A DNA stretch of 64,000 nt from Microbispora rosea (GTDB lineage: Bacteria; Actinomycetota; Actinomycetes; Streptosporangiales; Streptosporangiaceae), in assembly GCF_900156315.1 (NCBI RefSeq), contig NZ_FTNI01000011.1:62001-126000 (forward strand). Reading direction: 5' to 3'. The position numbers and the translations under genes are program-made. Each line of letters starts with the position of its first letter. Within the stretch, counting starts at the first letter, position 1. This document shows, one piece after another, positions 7,825 through 16,239 of the stretch. The notes beneath the pieces were generated by a model that saw only the letters and a program-made list of their open reading frames with translations, was not told where the DNA came from and made no database searches.

Positions 7825-8562
7825 TCAAGGGGTGAGCCGGTGGCCGCCCAGGGAGATCTGCGACTCCGGCATCGGGGCGAAGAAGTCGAAGTTGGGCGGC
7901 GGGCCGACCCTCCGCTCCAGCGTCTTCACCACGTGCCTGACGTCGTCGTTCGGGCCCGCGAGGTAGAGGGGCTTGCCGTCCCTGCCGAACGTGATGGCCG
8001 ACTTCTCCTCCCACGCGCCGAGATGCCCGGCCGTCGCGGCGAAGTCCGCCGCCGGCTCGAAGCCGAGATCGCGGGCGTAGTCGACCGCGCCGAAGACGAG
8101 GTGCCGCGCCAGGTCGAGCGGAGCCTCCCGCCAGCCGCGCGGGTAGATCCTGAAATACCTGGGCAGGAAGCGGTGCAGCTCCACCTCGCTCATCACGTCG
8201 GGGCCGAGGGCGTGCTTGATGCCGAGGCAGTAGACGTCGACGAGATAGGCGCAGACCGACAGCTTGTCCCAGCCGTGCTTGCGCGCCACCACGACGCTCA
8301 CCGTGCCCGCGGTCTCCTGGCCATCCGGGGCGTCGTCCGCCCAGCCGGTCGTGTCCGGGACGGCCAGTCCCTCGCTCCAGCCCGCGTTGATCCAGCACCC
8401 CGCGACTTCGGGTTCGGCGGCCTGCCCGCCCGTCTGCTCGGCCACCGCCCTGATGTACGGCGCGACCGCGGCCGGCGCCATGCCCAGAGCCCGGGCGATC
8501 TGCTTGGGGGAGTTGCCCTGTCCGCGGAGCTCGCGGACCTTCTCCAGGATCGAGCTGTCCAT
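7825..8562 (-). CDS. Conserved hypothetical protein with N-terminal HTH
   Basis: 245 residues. The first ~40 (ILEKVRELRGQGNSPKQIARALGMAPAAVAPYIRAVAE) look like a helix-turn-helix. The rest is a mixed, soluble domain with several Trp and Cys residues and no membrane segment. I recognise no enzymatic motif. The opposite orientation to kptA leaves a 271-base gap with no gene visible. A DNA- or RNA-binding role is suggested only by the HTH. Confidence 0.7.
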   Translation of the reverse strand: MDSSILEKVRELRGQGNSPKQIARALGMAPAAVAPYIRAVAEQTGGQAAEPEVAGCWINAGWSEGLAVPDTTGWADDAPDGQETAGTVSVVVARKHGWDKLSVCAYLVDVYCLGIKHALGPDVMSEVELHRFLPRYFRIYPRGWREAPLDLARHLVFGAVDYARDLGFEPAADFAATAGHLGAWEEKSAITFGRDGKPLYLAGPNDDVRHVVKTLERRVGPPPNFDFFAPMPESQISLGGHRLTP

Positions 8563-8833
8563 AAGGTCCGAAGCCTATCGGCTATTCCTGACGCGCCGGG
8601 TCCGGAAGACCTGGCTGCGGTGCCATTCGATGTGGCTCGTGCCGACGGGGTCGAGACCGGTCTGGGGATCGCGTACGGGCGTGCCTGCCAGGGCGAGGAC
8701 CATCCGCTCGGCCACCGGACGGCACGACCGGCTCGGCGGGAGCGATCTGCTCGTTCGGATCGAGCTCGACCCAGTCCATGACCGGCACCATAGGGTGATC
8801 TCGACGGCGAGGCGCCGGGGACTGGAGGAAGGT

Positions 8834-9370
8834 GTGGACGAACAGCGGCTGGTGCGGGTCTCGAAGTACCTCGCCAAGCACCTGCGGCACCAGCCCGAGC
8901 GCATCGGCATCGAACTCGACGCGCACGGCTGGGTGGATATCGACGCGCTGCTGACGGCGGCGGCCTCGCACGGGTTCCCGGTCTCGCGCGCCGAGCTGGA
9001 CCAGGTGGTCGCCGGCAACGACAAGCGGCGATACGTGATCGAGGGCGATCGCATCCGGGCCAGCCAGGGACACTCGGTGCCCGTCGACCTCGACCTGCCG
9101 GTGGTCGAGCCGCCCCCGATCCTCTACCACGGTACGGTCGCCCTTAACACGGAGGCGATCCGCGCGGAGGGGTTGCGGCCGATGGCACGCCATCACGTCC
9201 ACCTGTCGCCGGACCGGGAGACCGCCACCCGGGTCGGCGCACGCAGAGGGAAGCCGGTCGTGCTCGTGGTCGACGCGGGCGCGATGCATGCGGCGGGGCA
9301 TCGTTTCCGGGTGAGCGCCAACGGCGTCTGGCTGGTGGACCACGTCCCGCCCGGCTTCATCGAATGGTGA
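8834..9370 (+). CDS. kptA: RNA 2'-phosphotransferase (Tpt1/KptA family)
   Basis: 178 residues, typical length. N-terminal winged helix with the conserved SKYLAKHLRHQPE segment, then the ADP-ribosyltransferase-like domain with ILYHGT and HVHLSPDRETATRVGARRGKP. The Arg/His set used by Tpt1 to transfer a 2'-phosphate from RNA to NAD appears complete. GTG at 8834 is preceded by GGAGGAAGG. Bacteria generally lack the tRNA splicing that needs this enzyme in fungi; it may remove 2'-phosphates left by RNA ligation or stress. Confidence 0.92.
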   Translation: MDEQRLVRVSKYLAKHLRHQPERIGIELDAHGWVDIDALLTAAASHGFPVSRAELDQVVAGNDKRRYVIEGDRIRASQGHSVPVDLDLPVVEPPPILYHGTVALNTEAIRAEGLRPMARHHVHLSPDRETATRVGARRGKPVVLVVDAGAMHAAGHRFRVSANGVWLVDHVPPGFIEW

Positions 9371-9470
9371 CGGAGCAGCAGACGGAGGTCGCGCTGCCGT
9401 CGGGAAGTCATCGGCATGCGCTGCTTATTTCAGTGGCGAACAGCACATATCCGCCCTATATCGTGCGTGC

Positions 9471-11588
9471 GTGGAAGATCTGATCATTGCCCGGCGTCTC
9501 CGCGTTCCCGTCGAGGGCGCGGGGGACGAGACCTCCGGCTGGGGTCAGGTGGCCGCCCGCCAGCTCGACGCGGCGCTGCTCAGCGTCGGGTTCACCTGCT
9601 CGCCGGCGCTGCTCGACCGCCTGGCCAGGCTGCCCGGTGAGCAGGTGATCGACCTCGGCGTGCGCGTCCTGGCCGCGGTCCGCCGCCTGGTCGGCGACCA
9701 CGTCGAACACAACGCCTACTTCGTCGACTTCCCGAGAAACGTCCCGGACACCCTGGAGTTCTGGGCGGGGCTGCTGCGCGAGGCCATGCTCGACCCGGTC
9801 GCCGCCGCCCGGCTCCGGCCGGGCATCCTCAACCTGCTGGACCTGCCGCGATACGGCAGTTACCAGCACACCTACGCCGACCTGCTGGCGGCGCACGCCG
9901 AGCTGGTCCCCCTGGCCGAGGACCGGGTGACGGTGCTGGAGCTGGGCGGAAGCCTGCGGGACGAAGCACGAGACCTCTACCTCTCGCTGGCCGGGTCCGA
10001 GGTCCCGCTCGCCGCCGAAGACCTGGCCGCTCTGCGCGCGCTGGCCGCCTTCTGCGCCGACCTGCACGCCGACGACCAGCCCGAGCGCGTTCCGGTGCGC
10101 GAGAACCGGGCCGTCATCAACGAAGCACGGCTGGCCGCCGGGCGGCCGCTGCTCGTCGACACCGTGACGGACGTGCTTCGGCTGGCCGCGCTCTGCTCCG
10201 ACGGCGACGTCACCCTGGCCACCCCCACCCGCCTGCGCTCCTTCCGCCGTGCCGAACGCCGCATCCTGCTGGCCGCCCTGGACGCCGTTCCGGCCGCCAA
10301 GCACGGGGACGTGCTCCGCCACCGGGAGCAGTGGAAGCGGCTCGGCGAGCGGCTGCACCCCCACGAGCACCCGCAGTTCCCCCGGGTGGCCCAGGTCTTC
10401 GACGTGGCCAGGGGAGTGCGCAAGGCGGCGAGCTTCGGCAGCCGGGTCGAGGCCGCGCTGGCCGCGGGCCGTACCGGAGAGGCCGTGTCGCTGCTGGAGC
10501 ACACGCCCGGCGCACTGCTGCGCCGCCTCGACCACCTGTTGCGTGCGGGTGGCGGCTCCGCCGTGCTGGAGGCGGCGGAGCGGGCCGCCGCCCAGGCCTC
10601 CGGCCGCGTGCTGCTGTCCCTGCGCGAGCACCTGCAGAACCGGCTCGCTCCCGTGGACCGGGTCTTCACCAACCGGCACGGCAGAGCGTGGACGACATCC
10701 GACACCCGGGCCCCGCTCGACGAGGAGGCCCTCCACCGGACGCTCGCCATCCTGGACGAGGAAATCGGCCGCCGCCTGCCCGACCCGGGCGAGTTGATCG
10801 TCGATCCCGCCGTACTCGACGTGGCGCTGCCCCTGTCAGGCAAGGCCGTCGTGCCCGGGCTCGGGATGCTGCCCCGCGGCTCGCTGTCGCTCGTGGAGGG
10901 TGAGCTGCTGCGATTCTTCGTCCACTGGCGGCAGCGCGAGCGGCGCACCGACTACGACCTGTCCGCGCTGATGCTCGACTCCACCTATGACAACCCGACC
11001 CACATCTCGTGGACGTCCTACGCCAACGACTTCGCGGCCTACTCGGGCGACCTCACCGAGGCCCCCGACGGGGCGTCGGAGTTCGTCGACGTACGTCTCG
11101 CCGGGGCGACCAAGCCGATCATCATTCCGCAGGTCCACATCTACGCGGGGGAGCCGTTCGACGAGGCCGCCGAGGCGTTTTTCGGCTACATGACCAGGGA
11201 CGCCGCCCAGGAGGGCAGGCCGTTCGAACCGCGCACCGTGCGGATGAAGTCCGACCTGCGTGGATCCGGCCGCATCGCGCTGCCGCTCGTCTTCCTGCGG
11301 GGGGACGACGATGCCTGGCGGGTGAAGTGGCTGCACCTCTACCTGTCGGGCCATCCGTCGTTCAACCAGGTGGAGGGCAACCGGATCACCGCGTCGCTGC
11401 TCGTACGCTCGATCGTGGAGCGGCACTACCTCAGCGTCGGTTACCTGGTCGGCCTGCTTCGCGCCAGGTCCTCCGCGTCCTCAACGGGCGGGCAGGTCAC
11501 GTACATCGGGCTTGAGGCGCCCGCCGATCTCCCCGAAGGGGCGCGAATCTACACGTCGGCCACGCTGCACGAGCTGATCCCGGCCTGA
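9471..11588 (+). CDS. Large protein with TerD-like C-terminus (MXAN_6230/SCO0854-like)
   Basis: 705 residues. The N-terminal ~450 are helical and Leu/Ala/Arg-rich with a DHVEHNAYFVDFPRNVPDTLEFW block. The C-terminal ~200 (DYDLSALMLDSTYDN, SGDLTEAPDGASEFVDV, VHIYAGEPFDEA) resemble the Ca-binding TerD fold of tellurium-resistance/stress operons. I believe this is the MXAN_6230/SCO0854 family; I recall no proven function. No ter operon surrounds it. GTG at 9471 has no SD, and a TATAT-like box lies about 12 bases before it, so a leaderless message is possible. Confidence 0.65.
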   Translation: MEDLIIARRLRVPVEGAGDETSGWGQVAARQLDAALLSVGFTCSPALLDRLARLPGEQVIDLGVRVLAAVRRLVGDHVEHNAYFVDFPRNVPDTLEFWAGLLREAMLDPVAAARLRPGILNLLDLPRYGSYQHTYADLLAAHAELVPLAEDRVTVLELGGSLRDEARDLYLSLAGSEVPLAAEDLAALRALAAFCADLHADDQPERVPVRENRAVINEARLAAGRPLLVDTVTDVLRLAALCSDGDVTLATPTRLRSFRRAERRILLAALDAVPAAKHGDVLRHREQWKRLGERLHPHEHPQFPRVAQVFDVARGVRKAASFGSRVEAALAAGRTGEAVSLLEHTPGALLRRLDHLLRAGGGSAVLEAAERAAAQASGRVLLSLREHLQNRLAPVDRVFTNRHGRAWTTSDTRAPLDEEALHRTLAILDEEIGRRLPDPGELIVDPAVLDVALPLSGKAVVPGLGMLPRGSLSLVEGELLRFFVHWRQRERRTDYDLSALMLDSTYDNPTHISWTSYANDFAAYSGDLTEAPDGASEFVDVRLAGATKPIIIPQVHIYAGEPFDEAAEAFFGYMTRDAAQEGRPFEPRTVRMKSDLRGSGRIALPLVFLRGDDDAWRVKWLHLYLSGHPSFNQVEGNRITASLLVRSIVERHYLSVGYLVGLLRARSSASSTGGQVTYIGLEAPADLPEGARIYTSATLHELIPA

Positions 11589-11604
11589 TATCGTCCTGAT
11601 CGCA

Positions 11605-11757
11605 AGGCCATGGGAGGGCTTCCTTCTCACCCTTTGGACCCGGTCTGCCCGTACGGGCGCCGGGCTGGTTCTAGCTCTCCCGCCTTCCTTGCACCCCGGC
11701 GGGTGAGGCCATTCGGAGGCTTCCTTCTCCATCCTGGTTCGATTCCAGGTAGGCCCT
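11605..11757 (+). other. Intergenic region with tRNA-like T-arm and repeated segment
   Basis: This gap of 355 bases (11589-11943) has no gene. At 11733-11749 CCTGG-TTCGATT-CCAGG forms a perfect tRNA T-arm with the right loop, followed by TAGGCCC as a possible acceptor strand, but no matching D- or anticodon arm is present. A ~25-base element around GGCTTCCTTCTC occurs at 11606-11632 and again at 11707-11732. CTCACCC (11626) can pair with GGGTGAG (11701), enclosing GCCCGTACGGGC and CCCGCC/GGCGGG hairpins. It may be a decayed tRNA or a structured RNA. Confidence 0.4.
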
Positions 11758-11887
11758 TAACGGCCTACTGGCGATATTAGCTTCCGAGCCCTCCTCACCC
11801 GTCCGGCCGGCGAATGGTCCCTGCAGTAGACAAGCGACAGACCCGCTCCCGTCTCGCAGTCGGCAAATTACGAAGAGTAACGAGACA

Positions 11888-11902
11888 ATAACAGATTGTT
11901 AT
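11888..11902. promoter_or_regulatory. Palindrome upstream of Rpn-like gene
   Basis: ATAACA-GAT-TGTTAT is a perfect 15-bp inverted repeat in an AT-rich patch 41 bases before the GTG at 11944. It overlaps TATAGT (11900-11905), a good -10 box, so a bound repressor would block transcription. Confidence 0.5.
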
Positions 11903-11943
11903 AGTGACCTCATCGTCGATCTCGGCGTGGATACGGTCACGCA

Positions 11944-12825
11944 GTGGCACTAGCCGAACACGAAGCCCTCGTCCGCCTGTTCTGCGAACGACCCGACCTC
12001 GCCGCCGACCTGCTGACTCGATCTCTCAGAGTCCAGCTGCCCGACTACGACTACGCGGGCCTCGAGTCGGCCGATCTCACCGAGGTCACACCCACCGAAC
12101 GTCGTGCCGACTCGGTCATCGTGTTCCGCCGTAAACGGCCGGAAGCCGACCCCCAGCCCGTTCTCGCTGTAATCGTCGAGGTCCAGCGTCGCCAGGACCC
12201 CGGCAAGATGTGGTCCTGGCCGATGTACCTCGTCAGCCTGCGCACCCGGCTCGAATGCCCGGTCATTCTGCTGGTCGTGTGTCCCGAGGCGTCGGTCGCC
12301 CGCTGGTGCGCCCGTCCGATCGAACTGGGTCATCCTGGCCTGGTGCTGAAACCACTGGTCGCCGGCCCGAACGAGGTACCCGTCATCACCGACCCCGGGC
12401 AGGCGGCCGAGGACATCGAGCTCGCGGTGCTCTCGGCGATTCACCACGCCGCCACGCCGGAGGGCCCCGAGATCCTCAACGCCCTGTTCGCCGCGCTGCA
12501 CAATCTCGACCGAGACCTGGGGGGTATGTACGCTGACATGGTTCGTGCGGCGCTGCCTCGAGAGGTCTGGGATCACTTGGAGGAGCACTTGAAGAGCGAG
12601 ACCTACGAGTACCTCAGCGACTGGGCCCGCGAGAACCTTGCCAAGGGCAAGGCGGAGGGACAGTCCGAGGCGATCCTTACGGTTCTGTCGGCCCGGGGCA
12701 TCGAGGTGTCCGAGGACCTCTCCGAAAAGATCCGGAAATGTCACGACCTCGACCGGCTGGACGCCTGGCTCCGGGCCGCCGCCACAGTCGACTCTTCTGA
12801 CGCGTTGCTCGATGACATCTCCTGA
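11944..12825 (+). CDS. Rpn-type PD-(D/E)XK nuclease-like protein
   Basis: 293 residues. The N-terminal half has a PD-(D/E)XK-like core: Asp in RADSVIVFRR and the ExQ variant in VLAVIVEVQRR. The C-terminus has the family's helical tail (ENLAKGKAEGQSEAILTVLSARGIEVS). Rpn proteins promote RecA-independent recombination, and related ones serve as anti-phage factors. No transposase or phage gene is adjacent. The GTG start lacks a good SD. Nuclease activity is predicted from the motif only. Confidence 0.75.
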   Translation: MALAEHEALVRLFCERPDLAADLLTRSLRVQLPDYDYAGLESADLTEVTPTERRADSVIVFRRKRPEADPQPVLAVIVEVQRRQDPGKMWSWPMYLVSLRTRLECPVILLVVCPEASVARWCARPIELGHPGLVLKPLVAGPNEVPVITDPGQAAEDIELAVLSAIHHAATPEGPEILNALFAALHNLDRDLGGMYADMVRAALPREVWDHLEEHLKSETYEYLSDWARENLAKGKAEGQSEAILTVLSARGIEVSEDLSEKIRKCHDLDRLDAWLRAAATVDSSDALLDDIS

Positions 12826-12832
12826 CACCGTC

Positions 12833-12866
12833 CCGTGACGTGGCCCCCACCGCGGGGGCGTCACGG
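12833..12866 (+). terminator. Hairpin terminator after Rpn-like gene
   Basis: CCGTGACG (12833-12840) pairs with CGTCACGG (12859-12866), with an inner CCCCC/GGGGG stem. It lies 7 bases past the stop at 12825. There is no T-run, as is usual in high-GC actinomycetes. Confidence 0.65.
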
Positions 12867-13026
12867 AATGCCGCCGGGCTGCTCGTCGAGTCCGCAGGCG
12901 AAAGGCTCCGCTATGGATGTCGTCCCCTGGCGGTTCGCACCCACGGCCCTCGCGTGAGCCTGCCTTCACGTCGTTCCACGGCGGTTCGCATCCACCGCCT
13001 TCACCTGTGCGCCGTGACTTCCTGGC

Positions 13027-13959
13027 CTACGCGCGGAGGAAGACTTCGTCGAGATGCCATTCGAGGGCCTCGCGGTTCGGCCGGTCGCGAGGGCGGTCGG
13101 GGACGGTTATCTCCTGTCCGGCCCGCCGGTAGAACTCCTCGCCGTTGCCGAACTCCTCGCGCAGGCGCGGGCTGACCAGTAATCGGTGCCTGGGGTCGAC
13201 CGCCAGATAGCCGCGGTCGAAGAGCGTGTGCACGTCCGAGCGGAGCAGGAGCCCGTTGTCCAGCCGGTGCTCGCCTCCCGCGGTGACCGGACGGATGTGC
13301 GCCGCCTGCAGGACCGGCCTGATCCGATCGCCGGTGATCGCGCACCTCCGCTCGTACGCGTGCAGCACCACGGCCTGGAACGCTCGCTGGCCCAGCCTGC
13401 GGGGCGTCAGCCGAGGGTCGCCGAAGACGGGCCCATGGCGGTGCCACGGCTCGGACAGGTCGACGTGTTCACCGATCCCGGCCCGCTTCAGCAGGTCGTA
13501 GAAGTAGCCGGCGGCCGGGTGGGCGGCCAGGTCGTAGCTCTTGCCCTGGACGATGTTCGACGCGAATTCGGGCGGCGGGCCGGCGACGCGGTCCCCGGGA
13601 TAGAAGAAGACGTCGCGGATGATGACGCAGCCGATGACCGGGTCCTCGCCCGGTTCCATCGGCCGGCTGCGGTACCGCCCGACCTGCCGATGGAGCTCGA
13701 CCAGGTTCGCGGCGCCGTTGCCCTCACCGAAGAACTCCCAGGCCTCGGAGACGCGGAGGGGCGCGAACCCGCTGAAGAAGCCCCCGCCGACGACGCGGTT
13801 GTGCGGGTAGTGGGTCTTGAAGAAGAACGGCTCGCCATGGTCGATTGCGCGGAACTCGCGACCGCTGGAGGGCCGCCAGAAGTTGACCTCGCTCAGGTCC
13901 GGACGTCCGGCCAGAAAGCGGTACCAGCTGTCGTCGGTCACCCCGACGTACGCCTTCAC
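13027..13959 (-). CDS. HNH endonuclease with PUA/EVE-like N-terminal half
   Basis: 310 residues. The C-terminal third is an HNH nuclease: CAITGDRIRPVLQAAHI, then HRLDNGLLLRSDVHTLFDRGYL. The N-terminal ~170 (WYRFLAG, GEPFFFKTHYPHNRVVGGGFFSGF) look like a PUA/EVE-type fold used to recognise modified bases; this part is inference. Such two-part proteins can act as type IV restriction enzymes against modified phage DNA. No methyltransferase is adjacent. In 12867-13026 (160 bases) I see only two copies of a GGCGGTTCGCA-containing segment. Confidence 0.8.
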   Translation of the reverse strand: MKAYVGVTDDSWYRFLAGRPDLSEVNFWRPSSGREFRAIDHGEPFFFKTHYPHNRVVGGGFFSGFAPLRVSEAWEFFGEGNGAANLVELHRQVGRYRSRPMEPGEDPVIGCVIIRDVFFYPGDRVAGPPPEFASNIVQGKSYDLAAHPAAGYFYDLLKRAGIGEHVDLSEPWHRHGPVFGDPRLTPRRLGQRAFQAVVLHAYERRCAITGDRIRPVLQAAHIRPVTAGGEHRLDNGLLLRSDVHTLFDRGYLAVDPRHRLLVSPRLREEFGNGEEFYRRAGQEITVPDRPRDRPNREALEWHLDEVFLRA

Positions 13960-14024
13960 GAAAGGTCATTGTGCACGTACGTGATCAACTTTGCCAGAGC
14001 GCAGCTGAAGCGTGATCGGGAACC

Positions 14025-14213
14025 ATGACCAGCAGGGTGGCTCCCTGCGCCGTACGGTTCATCGGCGCGGTCGTGCTCTTCGTGCTGGTCCTGTGGCGGC
14101 GTCGTTCGAAGGACAGGCGCCCTCCCGTGGGATACGTCCACGGAAGCGGCGGAGTCGCTGATCGCTACCGGACGACTGACGACCGGGTCAGCGGGGGACG
14201 ATCGGCAGGGTGA
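14025..14213 (+). CDS. Possible small membrane protein (doubtful)
   Basis: 62 residues with one hydrophobic segment (VRFIGAVVLFVLVLW) and a basic tail. It begins 66 bases after the divergent HNH gene start and its end overlaps the convergent hydrolase gene by 26 bases. The SD (GGGAACC) is weak. It may be chance. Confidence 0.25.
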   Translation: MTSRVAPCAVRFIGAVVLFVLVLWRRRSKDRRPPVGYVHGSGGVADRYRTTDDRVSGGRSAG

Positions 14214-15780
14214 TGGACGAGTCGGGGAAGACCTTCTGGTGCTGGACGACCAGGTCCGCCTCGGTCGCTCCGCTCCGGCCGGTGCCCGTGTTGCGGTCGA
14301 AACGGGGGAAGTTGGAGCTGGAGATCTGCACCCGGACGCGGTGACCGGCCTTGAAGACCTGGCTGGTGGCGACCAGGTCGATGGTGAAGATCCCTGACGG
14401 CTCGGTGACGCGGACGATGCCGTCGATCACGCTCATCGCCCGTCCGTCGGGATACACGTCGACGAGTTTCGCCGTCCAGTCTGTCGAGGCGGCCGAGGTC
14501 TCCGCGTGCAGGGTCACCGACACCGGGCCGGTGACCTCGACGTCGGAGGTGAGCACCTCGGTCGAGTAGCAGAGCACGTCGGGCCGCCGCTCCAGGTCGC
14601 GCTGGTCCTGCGGGCCGACATTGGTGGGGTCGGGCAGCAGGGTCGGGCCGCCGACGGTCGGGACCGGGTCGCGCGGGTCGAAGGTGAAGGTCGCCGGCTC
14701 GTACGCCGTGGGCGGCCTGGGCGACAGCAGGCCGTCCGAATGCAAGTAGTAGGAAGTCTCGACGGCGCGGTCCAGCGGCCAGGCCTCCTCGTCCCGCCAG
14801 ACGTCGTCGCCCATGACGAAGATCTTCACGGCGGGGCCGGTGTCCTCGCCTCGCAGGAACGCGAGCTCCTGTTGCTCCAGCCCGATCGCCTGCCCCGAGG
14901 CGGCGGCCCCGAAGAAGAGCCGTCCGGTGCCTGAGGCGCCCGGCGCGAGGTGCGACCAGGGGCCGATGACCAGAGGACCGCCGAGGCGGCGGTGGTTCTC
15001 CAGCGTCCCGGCGAGGAACAGGTCGAACCAGCCCGCCACGTGCATGACCGGCACCTCGATGCGGTCGTGGCGCAGGGTCTCCGCTAGCTCCTCCCAGTAG
15101 GCGTCGCGTTCGGCGTGCGAGGTCCAGTCGCGCCACCACGGGATGCCGGGGATGTCGCCGACCGGCAGGGTGCGCGCCACGGCGTCCTGGTCGCCCATGA
15201 CGGGAAGAATCGCGGCGAAGCCCGCGCCGACGTCCTCGCCCGCCTCGGCGGCGTGCAGCAGGCCGAGCATCGTCTGAAAGGCACCCCAGTTGAGGGCCGA
15301 GCCCAGCGCGAAGGCCCCGCCGTGATACTTGAGGCCGTCGTGGAAGTCGTGCGGCGTCATCGAGGCGACGACGGCCTTGAGCCCCGGCGGGCGGGTCGCC
15401 GCCGCCTGGAGCGCGCATCCGGCGAGGTAGGACATGCCGCTCATGACGACCTCGCCGTTCGACCAGGGTTGCGCGGTGATCCAGGTGATCGTGTCGTGGC
15501 CGTCGGCGCCCTCGTCCGCCCACGGCCGGAACTCGCCGTCGCTGCTCCCGCGTCCCCGGCAGTGCTGCAGCACCACCGCGAACCCGGCGCGCAGCGCGGG
15601 CGTCACCGGGGCCGTCCGGAACGAGTCCTCGCCGTACGGTGTGCGCATGAGCAGCGCGGGGAACGGGCCGCCGTCGGCCGGCCGGTGGACGGAGCCGCGC
15701 AGGAGCGTGCCGTCCCGCATCGGCATCGGCACGTCGTGCTCGACGGCGACCGGAAGCGGGGAGCGGTCGAGCTTCGGCAT
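14188..15780 (-). CDS. CocE/NonD-type X-Pro dipeptidyl-peptidase family hydrolase
   Basis: 530 residues, normal for the family. An alpha/beta-hydrolase core carries the nucleophile in GMSYLAG, the acid in HVAGWFDLFLAG and the His in GPWSHLAPG. The C-terminal jelly-roll domain typical of cocaine esterase/cephalosporin acylase relatives follows (VTGPVSVTLHAETSAASTDW). It hydrolyses an ester or amide, substrate unknown. It is last in the operon FAD monooxygenase > DUF3237 > hydrolase, with a 9-base gap upstream. Confidence 0.9.
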   Translation of the reverse strand: MPKLDRSPLPVAVEHDVPMPMRDGTLLRGSVHRPADGGPFPALLMRTPYGEDSFRTAPVTPALRAGFAVVLQHCRGRGSSDGEFRPWADEGADGHDTITWITAQPWSNGEVVMSGMSYLAGCALQAAATRPPGLKAVVASMTPHDFHDGLKYHGGAFALGSALNWGAFQTMLGLLHAAEAGEDVGAGFAAILPVMGDQDAVARTLPVGDIPGIPWWRDWTSHAERDAYWEELAETLRHDRIEVPVMHVAGWFDLFLAGTLENHRRLGGPLVIGPWSHLAPGASGTGRLFFGAAASGQAIGLEQQELAFLRGEDTGPAVKIFVMGDDVWRDEEAWPLDRAVETSYYLHSDGLLSPRPPTAYEPATFTFDPRDPVPTVGGPTLLPDPTNVGPQDQRDLERRPDVLCYSTEVLTSDVEVTGPVSVTLHAETSAASTDWTAKLVDVYPDGRAMSVIDGIVRVTEPSGIFTIDLVATSQVFKAGHRVRVQISSSNFPRFDRNTGTGRSGATEADLVVQHQKVFPDSSITLPIVPR

Positions 15781-15789
15781 GCGGGCTCC

Positions 15790-16239
15790 TCAGGTCAGGG
15801 CATAGGCGTCGTAGTGCACCGCGGCGGCCACGCGGGCGGCCGAGGCCACGGCGAGGGTGCGGTTGAGCCACAGATATCGATCGTCGCCGGTCTCGAAGCG
15901 GCAGAACAGCCGGAAGTAGTACTCCGACGGGTCCACGTGCTCACCCCGCCCGAGGCGGCCGAGCACCTCGGGGGAGCCGTGCCTGACTCCGCTGGTGGTG
16001 ATGTAGACGTGCGCGCCGTCGTGGGTGCGCAGCGTGTAACGCGTGTCGATGCTGATCATGCCGTCGGCGTGGACGACCTGCCAGTCGGCCCCGCCGGGCA
16101 GCACGGCGCCCGACAGGCGAGGACCGTCGAACGTGCCGCCGACGATGTTGACCACACGGCGGTGGCCCCACTGCGAGTCGCCGAGGTCGAGCACGGGGTC
16201 GAGATCCACGTGGAAGGTGGCGAGCGGTTCAAGGTTCAC
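15790..16239 (-). CDS. DUF3237 family protein
   Basis: 149 residues from GTG 16239, which overlaps the monooxygenase stop (GTGA) and has GGAG at the right distance. The sequence (LVNIVGGTFDGPRLSGAVLPGGADWQ-like, IDTRYTLRTHDGAHVYITTSG) is characteristic of DUF3237, a small beta-barrel family that often accompanies aromatic-degradation or steroid-type operons. Its function is unknown; a role in handling the monooxygenase product is inferred from the operon. Confidence 0.88.
   Translation of the reverse strand: MNLEPLATFHVDLDPVLDLGDSQWGHRRVVNIVGGTFDGPRLSGAVLPGGADWQVVHADGMISIDTRYTLRTHDGAHVYITTSGVRHGSPEVLGRLGRGEHVDPSEYYFRLFCRFETGDDRYLWLNRTLAVASAARVAAAVHYDAYALT

Noticed and set aside
11733-11757. 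A complete tRNA gene
   Set aside because: Only the T-arm and one acceptor strand can be formed; no D-arm, anticodon arm or matching 5' acceptor at normal distance.
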